This document shows positions 32,225-40,945 of a stretch of 64,000 bases of DNA, one piece after another. The stretch is from Amycolatopsis sp. GM8. Its GTDB lineage: Bacteria; Actinomycetota; Actinomycetes; Mycobacteriales; Pseudonocardiaceae. Under the pieces are notes generated by a model. It searched no databases and was not told where the DNA came from. It saw only the letters and a program-made list of their open reading frames with translations. The first letter of the stretch is position 1, and the number at the start of each line of letters is the position of its first letter. The DNA lies in contig NZ_JAJKFK010000002.1 of assembly GCF_021653975.1 (NCBI RefSeq), forward strand, positions 1,054,001 through 1,118,000. The letters run 5' to 3'. Both the position numbers and the translations under genes were made by a program.

Positions 32225-32704
32225 TCAGCGGTGCGGGAGAACGCAGAGGGCGTCGATACCGAGTACATGGTTCAGCCGCCCGAATGCGAGCCAGGAACCG
32301 ATGCTCATGCTCAGTTCCACGATTTCGCGCTGACTGTATCCCGCCGTCATCCGCGCCCAGAACTCCTCGTCGAGCCCATGATGATCCAGGGCGTAGCGTT
32401 CGGCGTATTCGGCGGCGAGCCGGGTCCGTTCGTCGAAGGCGTCGGTGGTGCGCCACTCGGACACGGCGTCCGCGAACTCCTCCTCGACCTTCTGCCCGTC
32501 GCGTTCGGTCCGCACGTCCAAGCAGTAGACGCAGCCGTTGATCTGCGCGATCCGCAGCCGGGCCGCCTCGAACTCGCGGAGACCGAGCGTGGTGTGCGCG
32601 TTCACCGCGCCGGAGAAGTTCGCTGCGGCGACGCCGATCCCGGGCACCACCTCGCCCCAGACGTACCTCATCGGGTCCTTGCCATCGGGTATGTCGACGA
32701 TCAC
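32225..32704 (-). CDS. Carboxymuconolactone decarboxylase (AhpD-like) family protein
   Basis: 159 aa with the AhpD-like helical fold and the redox pair Cys58/Cys61 in INGCVYCLDVR, which lacks the classic downstream EHH but keeps a histidine in HHGLDEEFW. The family includes peroxidase partners that reduce AhpC and lactone decarboxylases. The GTG at 32704 is preferred since GGAGGGAG lies just before it. It is convergent with the histidine kinase (24 bp apart) and divergent from the glycosyltransferase. A role in oxidative stress is the best guess. Confidence 0.85.
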   Translation of the reverse strand: MIVDIPDGKDPMRYVWGEVVPGIGVAAANFSGAVNAHTTLGLREFEAARLRIAQINGCVYCLDVRTERDGQKVEEEFADAVSEWRTTDAFDERTRLAAEYAERYALDHHGLDEEFWARMTAGYSQREIVELSMSIGSWLAFGRLNHVLGIDALCVLPHR

Positions 32705-32922
32705 GCGTTCTCCCTCCGAGCCTTCCTTTCGGTCGAAGCTATCGGAATACCGAACGGTACCCAGTGCTACAGCCGCAGGCTGCGATGTTTGATGCGGATG
32801 TGGTGCCCTTTCGGGAATCCGGCGGCCATGCTCGTCCAAGATCGCCCATCGGTGTTGGGCTCACAGGGTCCGCACAGCCACCCCACATGGTCGGCACAAC
32901 GGCCCACGCGACCGTGGTCTTC

Positions 32923-34149
32923 ATGACCTCCGCAGACGCTTCCCCCGCAGCGGCGCGGGCCATTCCCTCGGCAGCCAGCCCGGTTCTCGACGTGGTCATC
33001 CCCGTGTACAACGAGGAGACCGATCTCGCCCAATGTGTCCGAAGACTGCACGCGTACCTGCGCGACACGGTGCCGTACCAGTACCGGATCACGATCGCGG
33101 ACAACGCCAGCACGGACGCCACCCTCGCCATCGCACACGAACTCGCCGGCGAGATCGCGGAAGTCGAGGTGGTGCACCTGGACCAGAAGGGCCGGGGCCG
33201 GGCGCTCAACGCCGTGTGGTCCGCCTCCGACGCACAAGTGCTGGCGTATATGGATGTCGACCTGTCGACGGACCTCGCGGCGCTGCTGCCGCTGGTCGCG
33301 CCGCTCATCTCGGGGCACTCCGATCTCGCGATCGGCTCCCGGCTCGCCCGCGGCGCGCGGGTCGTGCGCGGCCCGAAACGGGAGATCATCTCCCGCTGCT
33401 ACAACCTGATCCTGCGCGGCACGCTCGCCGTCCGGTTCACCGACGCGCAGTGCGGGTTCAAGGCGATCCGCGCCGACGTCGCCAAACAGTTGCTGCCACT
33501 CGTCGAGGACACCGGCTGGTTCTTCGACACCGAGTTGCTCGTCCTGGCGCAACGGGCCGGGCTGCGCACGCACGAGGTGCCGGTCGACTGGATCGACGAC
33601 CCGAACTCGTCGGTCAACATCGTCGCCACCGCCACCGCGGACCTCAAGGGGGTGGCCCGGATGACCCGCGCGTTCGCGCGAGGGACGCTGCCCATCCGCG
33701 AGATCCGCAACCAACTCGGACGGGAGCCGATCGGAGTGTCCACCCCTGGTGTGCCACCGAAACTGGCCACCCAGCTGGTGCGGTTCGCGGTGATCGGCGT
33801 CGGCAGCACGCTGGCCTACCTCGTGCTGTTCCTGCTGTTGCGCGTCGGTATGGGGGCACAGGTGGCGAACCTCGTCGCGCTGCTGCTGACCGCGATCGCG
33901 AACACCGCGGCCAACCGCCGTTTCACCTTCGGTGTCCGCGGTTCCAGCGGCGCCGGGCGGCACCAGTTCGAGGGGCTGATCGTGTTCGGTCTCGGGCTGG
34001 CGCTCACCAGCGGATCCTTGGCACTGCTGCATTCCGGCGGCGAACCGGGCCGCTTCGCCGAACTGATCGTGCTGGTGCTGGCCAACCTCGCCGCCACCGT
34101 GCTGCGTTTCCTGCTCTTCCGCAACTGGGTCTTCCGCAAGAACCGATAG
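32923..34149 (+). CDS. GT2 glycosyltransferase fused to a GtrA-like membrane domain
   Basis: About 408 aa. Residues about 20-250 form a GT-A glycosyltransferase like dolichyl-phosphate mannose synthase (VLDVVIPVYNEETDLAQCV, DQKGRGRALNAVW and the metal-binding YMDVDLSTD). The rest (about 280-405) is a four-helix GtrA domain ending in LRFLLFRNWVFRKNR. It would attach a sugar to a polyprenyl phosphate and flip it. The start is uncertain (ATG 32923 or 32887; neither has a clear ribosome site). It lies 13 bp before the GT39 gene, whose substrate it probably supplies. Confidence 0.85.
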   Translation: MTSADASPAAARAIPSAASPVLDVVIPVYNEETDLAQCVRRLHAYLRDTVPYQYRITIADNASTDATLAIAHELAGEIAEVEVVHLDQKGRGRALNAVWSASDAQVLAYMDVDLSTDLAALLPLVAPLISGHSDLAIGSRLARGARVVRGPKREIISRCYNLILRGTLAVRFTDAQCGFKAIRADVAKQLLPLVEDTGWFFDTELLVLAQRAGLRTHEVPVDWIDDPNSSVNIVATATADLKGVARMTRAFARGTLPIREIRNQLGREPIGVSTPGVPPKLATQLVRFAVIGVGSTLAYLVLFLLLRVGMGAQVANLVALLLTAIANTAANRRFTFGVRGSSGAGRHQFEGLIVFGLGLALTSGSLALLHSGGEPGRFAELIVLVLANLAATVLRFLLFRNWVFRKNR

Positions 34150-34162
34150 GAGAATCTCACCG

Positions 34163-36046
34163 ATGACGACTGCGTCCGCCGCACCGCGCCAAGCCGTGGT
34201 GCCCGGCCCCGTCGCAGCCACTCGCGTCGCGGGCCGGCCGCGGTGGGTCCGGCCCGCCGTGACCGTGCTGCTGCTCGCGACCGCCGCGCTGTACCTGTGG
34301 AACCTGAGCGCTTCGGGCTACGCCAACGACTTCTACGCGATGGCGGTCCAGGCCGGGACCAAGAACTGGGAGGCCCTGTTCTTCGGGTCGCTCGACCCGG
34401 GCAACATCATCACCGTCGACAAGCCACCGGCGTCGATCTGGCTGATGGCGTTGTCCGGCCGCGTCTTCGGCTTCTCCAGCTGGAGCATGCTCGTGCCGAA
34501 TGCCTTGTGCGGCGTGGGTTCTGTGGGCCTGCTGTACCTGACCGTGCGGCGCACCAACGGTCCCGCGGCCGGGCTGCTCGCCGGCGCGGTCCTCGCGCTG
34601 ACCCCGGTCGCGGCCGTGATGTTCAAGTTCAACAACCCCGACGCGCTGCTGGTGCTGCTGATGACGCTCGCCGCGTGGTGCACCGTCCGCGCACTCGACA
34701 AGGCGAGCACCTGGTGGCTCGCGCTCGCCGGTGTCGCGATCGGGTTCGGCTTCGTCACCAAGATGCTTCAGGCGTTTCTCGTGCTGCCCGCGTTCGCGCT
34801 GGTGTACCTCGTCGCGGCGCCGACCGGGCTCGGCAAACGGGTCCTGCAGGTGCTCGCGGCCGGGCTCGCCGTCGTGGTGTCCGCGGGTTGGTACGTCGCC
34901 GTAGTCGCGCTGTGGCCCGCGTCGAGCCGACCGTACATCGGCGGCTCCACCGACAACAGCGCGCTCGAACTCGCCTTCGGCTACAACGGTCTCGGCCGGA
35001 TCTTCGGCGGCGACGGCAACCGCGTCGGTGGCGGCGGCACTGGCGGCGCCGGCGGGATGTTCGGTGGCAGCACCGGTATCACCCGCATGTTCAGCGAGTC
35101 CTTCGGTTCGGAGATCTCCTGGCTGCTGCCGGCCGCCCTGATCGCGCTCCTCGCCGGGCTGTGGTTCACCCGGTTCCTCCCGCGCACCGACCGGACGCGC
35201 GCCGGGCTGCTGCTGTGGGGCGGCTGGACCGTCGTGACCGCACTGGTGTTCAGCTACATGAGCGGCACCATCCACCCGTACTACACGGTCGCGCTCGCAC
35301 CGGGCATCGGCGGCCTGATCGGCATCGGCGCCATCGAACTATGGCGGGGGCGCGCCAACTTCCCCGCCCGCGTCGCGCTCGCACTCATGCTCGCGGCCAC
35401 CGGCATCTGGAACTTCATCCTGCTCGACCGGGTCTCGTCGTGGCAGCCGTGGCTGCGATACGTGATCATCGTGCTGACCGCGATCGTCACGCTCGGCCTG
35501 CTGTTCGGCGTCGACCGGCTGCGCCGCTTCGGGGTGGTGCTCGGCGTCAGCGCGCTGATCACCGGCATGCTCGGCACGACCGCGTACGCCGTCGTCACCG
35601 CCGCGACCCCGCACACCGGCGCGATCCCGTCGTCCGGACCATCGCAGGCCGCCGGTTTCGGTGGCGGTTTCGGCGGCATGACCGGCGGCTTCGGCGGTGG
35701 CGGACAGGCCGACAGCCAGGTGATCGCGCTGCTGAAAACCACCACCACGAAATGGGCGGCCGCCACCAACGGCTCCCAATCGGCCGCGGGCCTCGCCCTC
35801 GGCTCCGACAAGTCCGTCATGGCCATCGGCGGCTTCAACGGCGGCGACCCCGCCCCCACCCTCGACGAGTTCAAGCAATACGTCGCAACCGGCCAGATCA
35901 CGTACTACATCGCCGGCGGCATGGGCGGCTTCGGCGACCGCGGCGGCAGCAGCTCCATCGCCACCTGGGTCGAACAGAACTTCCACACCACCACCATCGG
36001 CAACACCACCGTGTACGACCTGACCAAACCCCTGACCGCCCAGTGA
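34163..36046 (+). CDS. GT39-family (ArnT/PMT-like) polyprenyl-phosphate glycosyltransferase
   Basis: A 627-aa membrane protein. The first extracytoplasmic loop contains GYANDFYAMAVQAGTKNWEA with the Asp conserved in GT-C enzymes, then NIITVDKPPASIWLMALSGR. About 11 helices follow, then a long extracytoplasmic C-terminal domain with Gly/Phe-rich FGGGFGGMTGGFGGG. It most likely transfers a sugar from a polyprenyl-phosphate donor to a wall polymer or protein outside the membrane. AGGAGA precedes its ATG. It is cotranscribed with the GtrA-type transferase. A Gly-rich insert (FGGDGNRVGGGGTGGAGG) also lies near residue 290. Confidence 0.88.
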   Translation: MTTASAAPRQAVVPGPVAATRVAGRPRWVRPAVTVLLLATAALYLWNLSASGYANDFYAMAVQAGTKNWEALFFGSLDPGNIITVDKPPASIWLMALSGRVFGFSSWSMLVPNALCGVGSVGLLYLTVRRTNGPAAGLLAGAVLALTPVAAVMFKFNNPDALLVLLMTLAAWCTVRALDKASTWWLALAGVAIGFGFVTKMLQAFLVLPAFALVYLVAAPTGLGKRVLQVLAAGLAVVVSAGWYVAVVALWPASSRPYIGGSTDNSALELAFGYNGLGRIFGGDGNRVGGGGTGGAGGMFGGSTGITRMFSESFGSEISWLLPAALIALLAGLWFTRFLPRTDRTRAGLLLWGGWTVVTALVFSYMSGTIHPYYTVALAPGIGGLIGIGAIELWRGRANFPARVALALMLAATGIWNFILLDRVSSWQPWLRYVIIVLTAIVTLGLLFGVDRLRRFGVVLGVSALITGMLGTTAYAVVTAATPHTGAIPSSGPSQAAGFGGGFGGMTGGFGGGGQADSQVIALLKTTTTKWAAATNGSQSAAGLALGSDKSVMAIGGFNGGDPAPTLDEFKQYVATGQITYYIAGGMGGFGDRGGSSSIATWVEQNFHTTTIGNTTVYDLTKPLTAQ

Positions 36047-36061
36047 CCTACACTGGGCAAC

Positions 36062-36145
36062 GGACCCCCGCGGCGTCCATCCTGTGAACCTCCCCAGGGC
36101 CGGAAGGCAGCAAGGATAAGCAGGCTCTGACGGGTGCGGGGGTCC
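36062..36145 (+). ncRNA. ffs: Signal recognition particle RNA (small bacterial 4.5S type)
   Basis: The conserved apical loop CAGGGCCGGAAGGCAGCAAG and the AAGCAGG segment are unmistakable. Terminal bases GGACCCCCGC (36062-36071) pair with GCGGGGGTCC (36136-36145), closing the hairpin. It acts with Ffh in cotranslational targeting. It lies 16 bp after the GT39 stop and before dnaX, the usual actinobacterial position. The exact ends may extend a few bases. Confidence 0.95.
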
Positions 36146-36153
36146 CCTTGTTC

Positions 36154-36170
36154 GGTGACTTCGTCACCTT
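36154..36170 (+). terminator. Hairpin downstream of SRP RNA
   Basis: GGTGAC-TTC-GTCACC (36154-36168) is a perfect 6-bp stem with a TTC loop followed by TT. It is short but placed where the SRP RNA transcript should end. Confidence 0.6.
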
Positions 36171-36194
36171 CCCTCGTGCCCGCACTCCGAGTTG

Positions 36195-36260
36195 TATCTG
36201 GGGGCCGAGCCCCCAGACCCCCACGGTGCGAGCTCCTCACCCTTGGCGAGCGCTGGGCGC
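36195..36260 (-). repeat. Dispersed intergenic repeat, copy 2
   Basis: On the minus strand this reads like 5423-5486, including CGAGGAGCTCGCACCG or a close variant and the palindrome GGGGGCTCGGCCCCC. The orientation relative to copy 1 is inverse. It fills most of the gap between SRP RNA and dnaX. Confidence 0.7.
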
Positions 36261-36365
36261 GTCTGGGTTGGACCAGCATCGGTGTTGCGGGCGTGCGCCT
36301 GCGGCGCATCCGCCCTCCTGCCGTCGCGAGTTTTGGGGTTCGCGGGGCGGGGGTGGGTGGGGCGG

Positions 36366-36371
36366 TAGTCT
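36366..36371 (+). promoter_or_regulatory. Leaderless -10 box of dnaX
   Basis: TAGTCT (36366-36371) lies exactly six bases before GTG 36378 and no ribosome site is present, which predicts a leaderless dnaX mRNA. Confidence 0.5.
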
Positions 36372-36377
36372 CGGCTC

Positions 36378-38348
36378 GTGGCGTTGGCTCTTTATCGGAA
36401 GTATCGGCCGGCGACCTTTGCGGAGGTCGTCGGGCAGGAGCATGTCACCGAGCCGTTGCGCACCGCGCTGGCGGCCGGGCGGATCAACCATGCGTACCTG
36501 TTTTCTGGGCCGCGTGGCTGTGGGAAGACGTCCAGTGCGCGGATCATGGCCCGTTCACTTAATTGTGTTGAAGGTCCTACGCCGGATCCCTGCGGTAAGT
36601 GCGATTCGTGCCGGGCGCTGGCGCCCGAGGGGCCCGGCAGCATCGACGTGACCGAGCTCGACGCGGCCAGCCACGGTGGTGTCGACGACGCGCGAGAGTT
36701 GCGGGACAAGGCGTTCTACGCGCCGGCCGAATCGCGCTACCGGGTGTTCATCATCGACGAGGCGCACATGGTCACCACACAGGGTTTCAACGCCCTGCTC
36801 AAGATCGTGGAAGAGCCGCCGGAACACCTGATCTTCATCTTCGCCACCACCGAGCCCGACAAGGTGCTGCCGACCATCCGCTCGCGCACCCACCACTACC
36901 CGTTCCGGCTCATCCCGCCGAGCGCGATGCGCGACCTGCTGGAACGCAACGTCGCCGCCGAGGGCATGCAGGTCGAACCCGCCGTGTACCCGCTGGTGAT
37001 CCGCGCCGGCGGCGGGTCCGCGCGCGACACGCAGTCGGTGCTCGACCAGCTGCTCGCCGGCGCCGGGCCGGACGGCGTGACGTACCAGCGGGCGATGTCA
37101 CTCCTCGGTGTCACGGACGTCGCGCTGATCGACGACATGATCGACGGCCTCGCCACCGAGGACTCGGCCGCGGTGTTCAGCACGGTCGAGCGGCTCGCCG
37201 AAGCCGGCCACGACCCGCGGCGGTTCGCATCAGACCTGCTGGACCGGTTGCGGGACCTCGTGCTCGTCCGCTCGGTGCCCGACGCGGCGGCGCGCGGCCT
37301 GGTGTCCGCGCCGGAAGACGAGCTGACCCGGATGAGCGCGCAGGCCGAGCGCGTCGGGCTCGGCACGCTGACCCGGTACGCCGAGATCGTCCACAATGGA
37401 CTTCTCGAGATGCGCGGCGCGACGGCACCCCGGCTACTGCTCGAACTGCTGTGCGCGCGGATGCTGCTACCGTCCGTTTCGGACGGTGAAGCCTCGATGC
37501 TGCAGCGGCTGGAACGCCTCGAACGGGGCGGCGTCGGCGCCGCTCCGGCTGCCGCGGCACCCGCGCCCGAGCGGGCCTACCAGCGGCCCTCGCAGCGGCC
37601 CGCCGCCGAGTCCCGCCCGGCTCCGGAACCCGCCCGTCCCGCGCCGGAACCGGAACGCCCGGTCGCGGAACGCGCGGAACCGGAACGCCCGGTCGTAGAG
37701 CGCCCGGCGCCCGCGCCGGTCGCGGCAGAACCCGCGGAACCCGTTGCGGTGCAAGAGGAATCAGGCGCGGTGGACGTGTCGGCGATCCGCAGTGCCTGGC
37801 CCGCCCTGCTCGCCGCGATCCGCAAGACGAGCCGCAGCACCGAAGCGATGCTGACGCACGCGACCGTGCAGAGCGTCGACGGCTCGACAGTCGTGCTCTC
37901 GCACACCGCGGAACCGTTGGCGCGCAGGCTTTCCGAGCCACGCAACGCCGACTACATCGCGGGCGCGCTGCACGAGGTGCTCGGTGGCACCTGGCAGGTC
38001 CGGTGTGTGCACGGCGGCAGCGGCGGCGGTGGTTCGGCGCGCCCGAACGGTTCCGGCCCGCGCCCGCAGCCGAGCCCGACGCAGCGTGAGGCGCCGCAGC
38101 AACAGCAGCGCACCTTCCAGCGCTCGTCGGCGTCCGCTCAACCCGCGGCCGCACCGGCCAAGCCCCAGCCGACGACGACCGAGCCGGACATCCCGCTCCC
38201 GCCGGAGCCGGACGACGAGGCCGAACTGCTGGCCGAAGAGTCCACGATCGCCGACTCGACCCTGGTGCCCGCCGCCCCGGCGATCGACCCGGACGAAGCG
38301 GCGCACCGCCTCCTCGCCGAACATCTCGGCGCCCGCCCGCTGGACTGA
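36378..38348 (+). CDS. dnaX: DNA polymerase III gamma/tau subunit
   Basis: The 656-aa clamp-loader ATPase has Walker A GPRGCGKTS (residues 44-52), a four-Cys zinc site (Cys63, 72, 75, 78), the DEAH box (127-130) and the sensor region ATTEPDKVLPTIRSR. After the clamp-loader domains (to about 370) comes a Pro/Glu/Arg-rich linker with imperfect repeats PEPERPVAE/AEPERPVVE, then a tau-like C-terminal domain. It starts at GTG with a leaderless-type promoter. It is followed by ybaB and recR in the conserved order, with an opposite-strand amidase inserted between. Confidence 0.96.
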   Translation: MALALYRKYRPATFAEVVGQEHVTEPLRTALAAGRINHAYLFSGPRGCGKTSSARIMARSLNCVEGPTPDPCGKCDSCRALAPEGPGSIDVTELDAASHGGVDDARELRDKAFYAPAESRYRVFIIDEAHMVTTQGFNALLKIVEEPPEHLIFIFATTEPDKVLPTIRSRTHHYPFRLIPPSAMRDLLERNVAAEGMQVEPAVYPLVIRAGGGSARDTQSVLDQLLAGAGPDGVTYQRAMSLLGVTDVALIDDMIDGLATEDSAAVFSTVERLAEAGHDPRRFASDLLDRLRDLVLVRSVPDAAARGLVSAPEDELTRMSAQAERVGLGTLTRYAEIVHNGLLEMRGATAPRLLLELLCARMLLPSVSDGEASMLQRLERLERGGVGAAPAAAAPAPERAYQRPSQRPAAESRPAPEPARPAPEPERPVAERAEPERPVVERPAPAPVAAEPAEPVAVQEESGAVDVSAIRSAWPALLAAIRKTSRSTEAMLTHATVQSVDGSTVVLSHTAEPLARRLSEPRNADYIAGALHEVLGGTWQVRCVHGGSGGGGSARPNGSGPRPQPSPTQREAPQQQQRTFQRSSASAQPAAAPAKPQPTTTEPDIPLPPEPDDEAELLAEESTIADSTLVPAAPAIDPDEAAHRLLAEHLGARPLD

Positions 38349-38351
38349 GTT

Positions 38352-39179
38352 CTACAACCCCAGGTAGCCGAGGATGCCCGCGGTGATGGCGTCCGCGTAC
38401 CGCTGCCGTCCGGCGGTCGACGACATCGCCGCCGCTTCGCCCGGGTTGCGCATGTTGCCGCACTCCACGAGCACCGCGGGAAGCGTCGCGAGGTTGAGCC
38501 CGGCCAGATCGTCGCGAGGGTAGATGCCGCCCGAGCCGAGGTAGGTCGACGTGGGGAAGCCCGCGGACCGGAACGCGTCCCGCATGTCGTCGGCCAGCCC
38601 GATCGACGGTCGGCCCTGCGCGGCGTTCAACGGCGGGTTCGAGTACGACACGTGAAAGCCGTGTGCGCTCGACGAATCCGAACCATCCGCGTGGATCGAC
38701 ACGACCGCCGCCGCGCCGGACTGGTTGGCGATCGCCGCGCGCTTGTCGACGCACGGGCCGACACCCGTGTCGTTGTCCCGGGTGTAGCGGACCTGGACGC
38801 CGTGTGTGGCCAACGCGGCGCCCACCCGCTGGGCGACGTCCCAGTTGAAGGCGTGTTCGGTGTAGCCGGCATTCGTCGCGGTCCCGGTCGTGTTGCACGG
38901 CTTGGTTTCACCGCGTCCGGCGGGGACCTGCTTGTTGATCTCCGCGGGATGGCTCGCGTTGCCGCCGTTATGCCCTGGATCGAGCATGACGACGGTTCCC
39001 GCATGAGGCGGTGGCGTTGGCGGCGTTGGCGAGGGAGAAGAAGACGGCGCGGGTGCCTGGGGAATCGACACCGGCTGCAGCAGCGGTTCAGGCATCGACG
39101 TGGGCGTCGCGCCCCCGCTCGTGCAGGCCGTGAGCATCGCCGACCCGGCCAGCAGCATCGGTACCATCCGCCATTTCAT
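38352..39179 (-). CDS. N-acetylmuramoyl-L-alanine amidase lipoprotein (Rv3717-like)
   Basis: 275 aa. The signal MKWRMVPMLLAGSAMLTACT has a lipobox with Cys19, followed by a Pro/Ser-rich linker and an Amidase_3 domain from residue 60. Zinc ligands are His70 (LDPGHNGGN), Glu108 (YTEHAFN) and His163 (SIHADG); the catalytic Glu239 lies in LVECGNMRN. It cleaves the bond between MurNAc and L-alanine in the wall. Two extra cysteines (95 and 143) may form a disulfide as in mycobacterial homologues. Start ATG 39179 gives the correct signal peptide. It is convergent with dnaX and divergent from ybaB. Confidence 0.93.
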   Translation of the reverse strand: MKWRMVPMLLAGSAMLTACTSGGATPTSMPEPLLQPVSIPQAPAPSSSPSPTPPTPPPHAGTVVMLDPGHNGGNASHPAEINKQVPAGRGETKPCNTTGTATNAGYTEHAFNWDVAQRVGAALATHGVQVRYTRDNDTGVGPCVDKRAAIANQSGAAAVVSIHADGSDSSSAHGFHVSYSNPPLNAAQGRPSIGLADDMRDAFRSAGFPTSTYLGSGGIYPRDDLAGLNLATLPAVLVECGNMRNPGEAAAMSSTAGRQRYADAITAGILGYLGL

Positions 39180-39289
39180 GGCAACCACGGTGACACATCG
39201 CGGCTCGTGCCCCTCGCATGCCACGCCCGGCACCGGGCGCGACTAGGCTGGTTGGCACGTGCAGGTCCGCAGAGGATGGGAATCCGATC

Positions 39290-39652
39290 ATGGTGCAACC
39301 CGGCGGTGGAATGCCCGACATGCAGGCGATCCTCCAGCAGGCGCAGCAGATGCAGCAGCAGCTCGTCGACGCGCAGGAGGAGCTCGCGCGCACCGAGGTC
39401 ACCGGCAGCGCGGGTGGTGGACTGGTGACCGCGGTCGTCACCGGCGGGATGGAGCTGAAGAGCCTCACGATCGACCCGAAGGTGGTCGACCCCGAGGACA
39501 CCGAGACGCTGTCCGACCTGATCGTCGCCGCGGTGCGGGACGCCACGAAGAACGCCCAGAAGATCACCGAAGAAAAGCTCGGCCCGGTCGCCGGCGCCCT
39601 CGGCGGCGGCATGCCCGACCTCGGCAATCTCGGCCTCCCCGGGCTCGGCTAG
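39290..39652 (+). CDS. YbaB/EbfC nucleoid-associated protein
   Basis: 120 aa with [20 protein letters not shown] and [20 protein letters not shown], the characteristic start and core of YbaB, plus a Gly-rich C-terminus ([16 protein letters not shown]). It binds DNA as a dimer and lies in the universal dnaX-ybaB-recR order. ATG 39290 is preceded by AGAGGATGGG. It is 11 bp upstream of recR, so the two are cotranscribed. Confidence 0.93.
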   Translation: MVQPGGGMPDMQAILQQAQQMQQQLVDAQEELARTEVTGSAGGGLVTAVVTGGMELKSLTIDPKVVDPEDTETLSDLIVAAVRDATKNAQKITEEKLGPVAGALGGGMPDLGNLGLPGLG

Positions 39653-39663
39653 AAGGCACGCAC

Positions 39664-40260
39664 TTGTACGAAGGTGTAGTCCAGGACCTCATCGACGAGC
39701 TCGGCCACCTGCCCGGCATCGGCCCGAAGAGTGCGCAGCGCATCGCTTTTCACCTGCTCGCCGCGGATCCTGCTGATATCGCGCGGCTGCAGGACGTGCT
39801 CGGCAAGGTCCGTGAGGGCGTCCAGTTCTGCGAGATCTGCGGCAACGTGTCCGAACAGCAGCAGTGCCGCATCTGCCGGGACGTCCGCCGCGACACTTCG
39901 CAGATCTGCGTGGTCGAGGAGCCCAAGGACGTGCTGGCCGTCGAGCGCACCCGCGAGTTCAAGGGGCGCTATCACGTGCTGGGCGGCGCGCTCGACCCGT
40001 TGTCGGGTATCGGTCCGGACCAGCTGCGCATCCGCGAGCTGCTGACCCGCATCGGCGGCGAGGAGGTCACCGAGGTGATCATCGCGACCGACCCGAACAC
40101 CGAGGGCGAGGCCACCGCGACCTACCTCGTCCGGATGCTGCGCGACTTCCCTGGCCTCGCCGTCACCCGCCTGGCGTCCGGCCTGCCCATGGGCGGGGAC
40201 CTCGAGTTCGCCGACGAACTCACCCTCGGTCGTGCCCTCTCCGGACGCCGAGCCCTCTGA
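39664..40260 (+). CDS. recR: Recombination mediator protein RecR
   Basis: 198 aa. N-terminal HhH segment ([20 protein letters not shown]), a four-Cys zinc finger (Cys56, 59, 68, 71) and a Toprim domain ([13 protein letters not shown] to [15 protein letters not shown]). It helps RecA loading in gap repair together with RecO. The TTG start at 39664 follows AGAAGG and gives the normal family length. The coding region overlaps the next gene by 29 bp. Confidence 0.95.
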   Translation: MYEGVVQDLIDELGHLPGIGPKSAQRIAFHLLAADPADIARLQDVLGKVREGVQFCEICGNVSEQQQCRICRDVRRDTSQICVVEEPKDVLAVERTREFKGRYHVLGGALDPLSGIGPDQLRIRELLTRIGGEEVTEVIIATDPNTEGEATATYLVRMLRDFPGLAVTRLASGLPMGGDLEFADELTLGRALSGRRAL

Positions 40261-40822
40261 GCTCGCCGCGGCCGTGCTGGGGGTGGCGCCGCGACTGGGC
40301 GGCGTGCGGCTCGTCGCCGTGGACGGTCCGTCCGGTGCCGGTAAATCGACCTTCGCCGCGAGGCTTTGCGCGGCCTTCGAATCCGCGACGGTCATCAGCA
40401 CCGACTCGTTCGCGACCTGGGACGATCCGGTCGCCTGGTGGCCGCGGCTGGCCGAAGGCGTCCTCGAACCGCTCTCGCGGGGCGAGCCAGGGCACTACGT
40501 CAAGCTGGACTGGACCAGTGGGCACCCCGAGCCCGGCGAGCACGTCACCGTCCCACCGCCGGAAGTTCTCATCCTGGAAGGCGTCTCGGCAGGCCGCGCC
40601 TCCGTGCGGCCATTCCTCAGCGCCCTCTGCCTGATCACTGGTCCAGACCCGGCGGAGCGGCTCGAGCGCGCCGTCCACCGAGATGGTGAAGCGGCCCGCC
40701 CGTACCTCGAAAAGTGGCAGGACTTCGAACGCGGCTGGTTTGCGGTCGATGATCTATATCACCTGTTTGGGGGAACGTCACTCGGTCAAATAGGGCACGT
40801 TTTCTACGCAGAGCGATCATAA
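40232..40822 (+). CDS. Uridine-kinase-like P-loop protein
   Basis: 196 aa with Walker [11 protein letters not shown] (residues 31-40), then [18 protein letters not shown], a lid region with [19 protein letters not shown] and the hydrophobic strand [18 protein letters not shown]. These are the elements of the uridine kinase/phosphoribulokinase fold. The phosphoryl acceptor is unknown. It starts at GTG inside the end of recR, so the two are translationally coupled. The association with recR is common in Pseudonocardiaceae, as far as I recall. Confidence 0.75.
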   Translation: MPSPDAEPSELAAAVLGVAPRLGGVRLVAVDGPSGAGKSTFAARLCAAFESATVISTDSFATWDDPVAWWPRLAEGVLEPLSRGEPGHYVKLDWTSGHPEPGEHVTVPPPEVLILEGVSAGRASVRPFLSALCLITGPDPAERLERAVHRDGEAARPYLEKWQDFERGWFAVDDLYHLFGGTSLGQIGHVFYAERS

Positions 40823-40945
40823 ATCCCCAGCGTGTAAGTCTTTCACATTTTACGTAGCGCGATCGTAACCTGACGTGGTTAAGCAACCCGGTCGGTTCCG
40901 GATAGGGTCGGCGATCACAAACTGCGACTTCTACTAGGAGTTCAC

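Noticed and set aside
37630-37720. Tandem-like repeats (GGAACGCCCGGTCG units) as a candidate repeat array or CRISPR
   Set aside because: They encode the Pro/Glu/Arg linker of DnaX in frame and lack regular spacers, so this is protein low complexity rather than a CRISPR.
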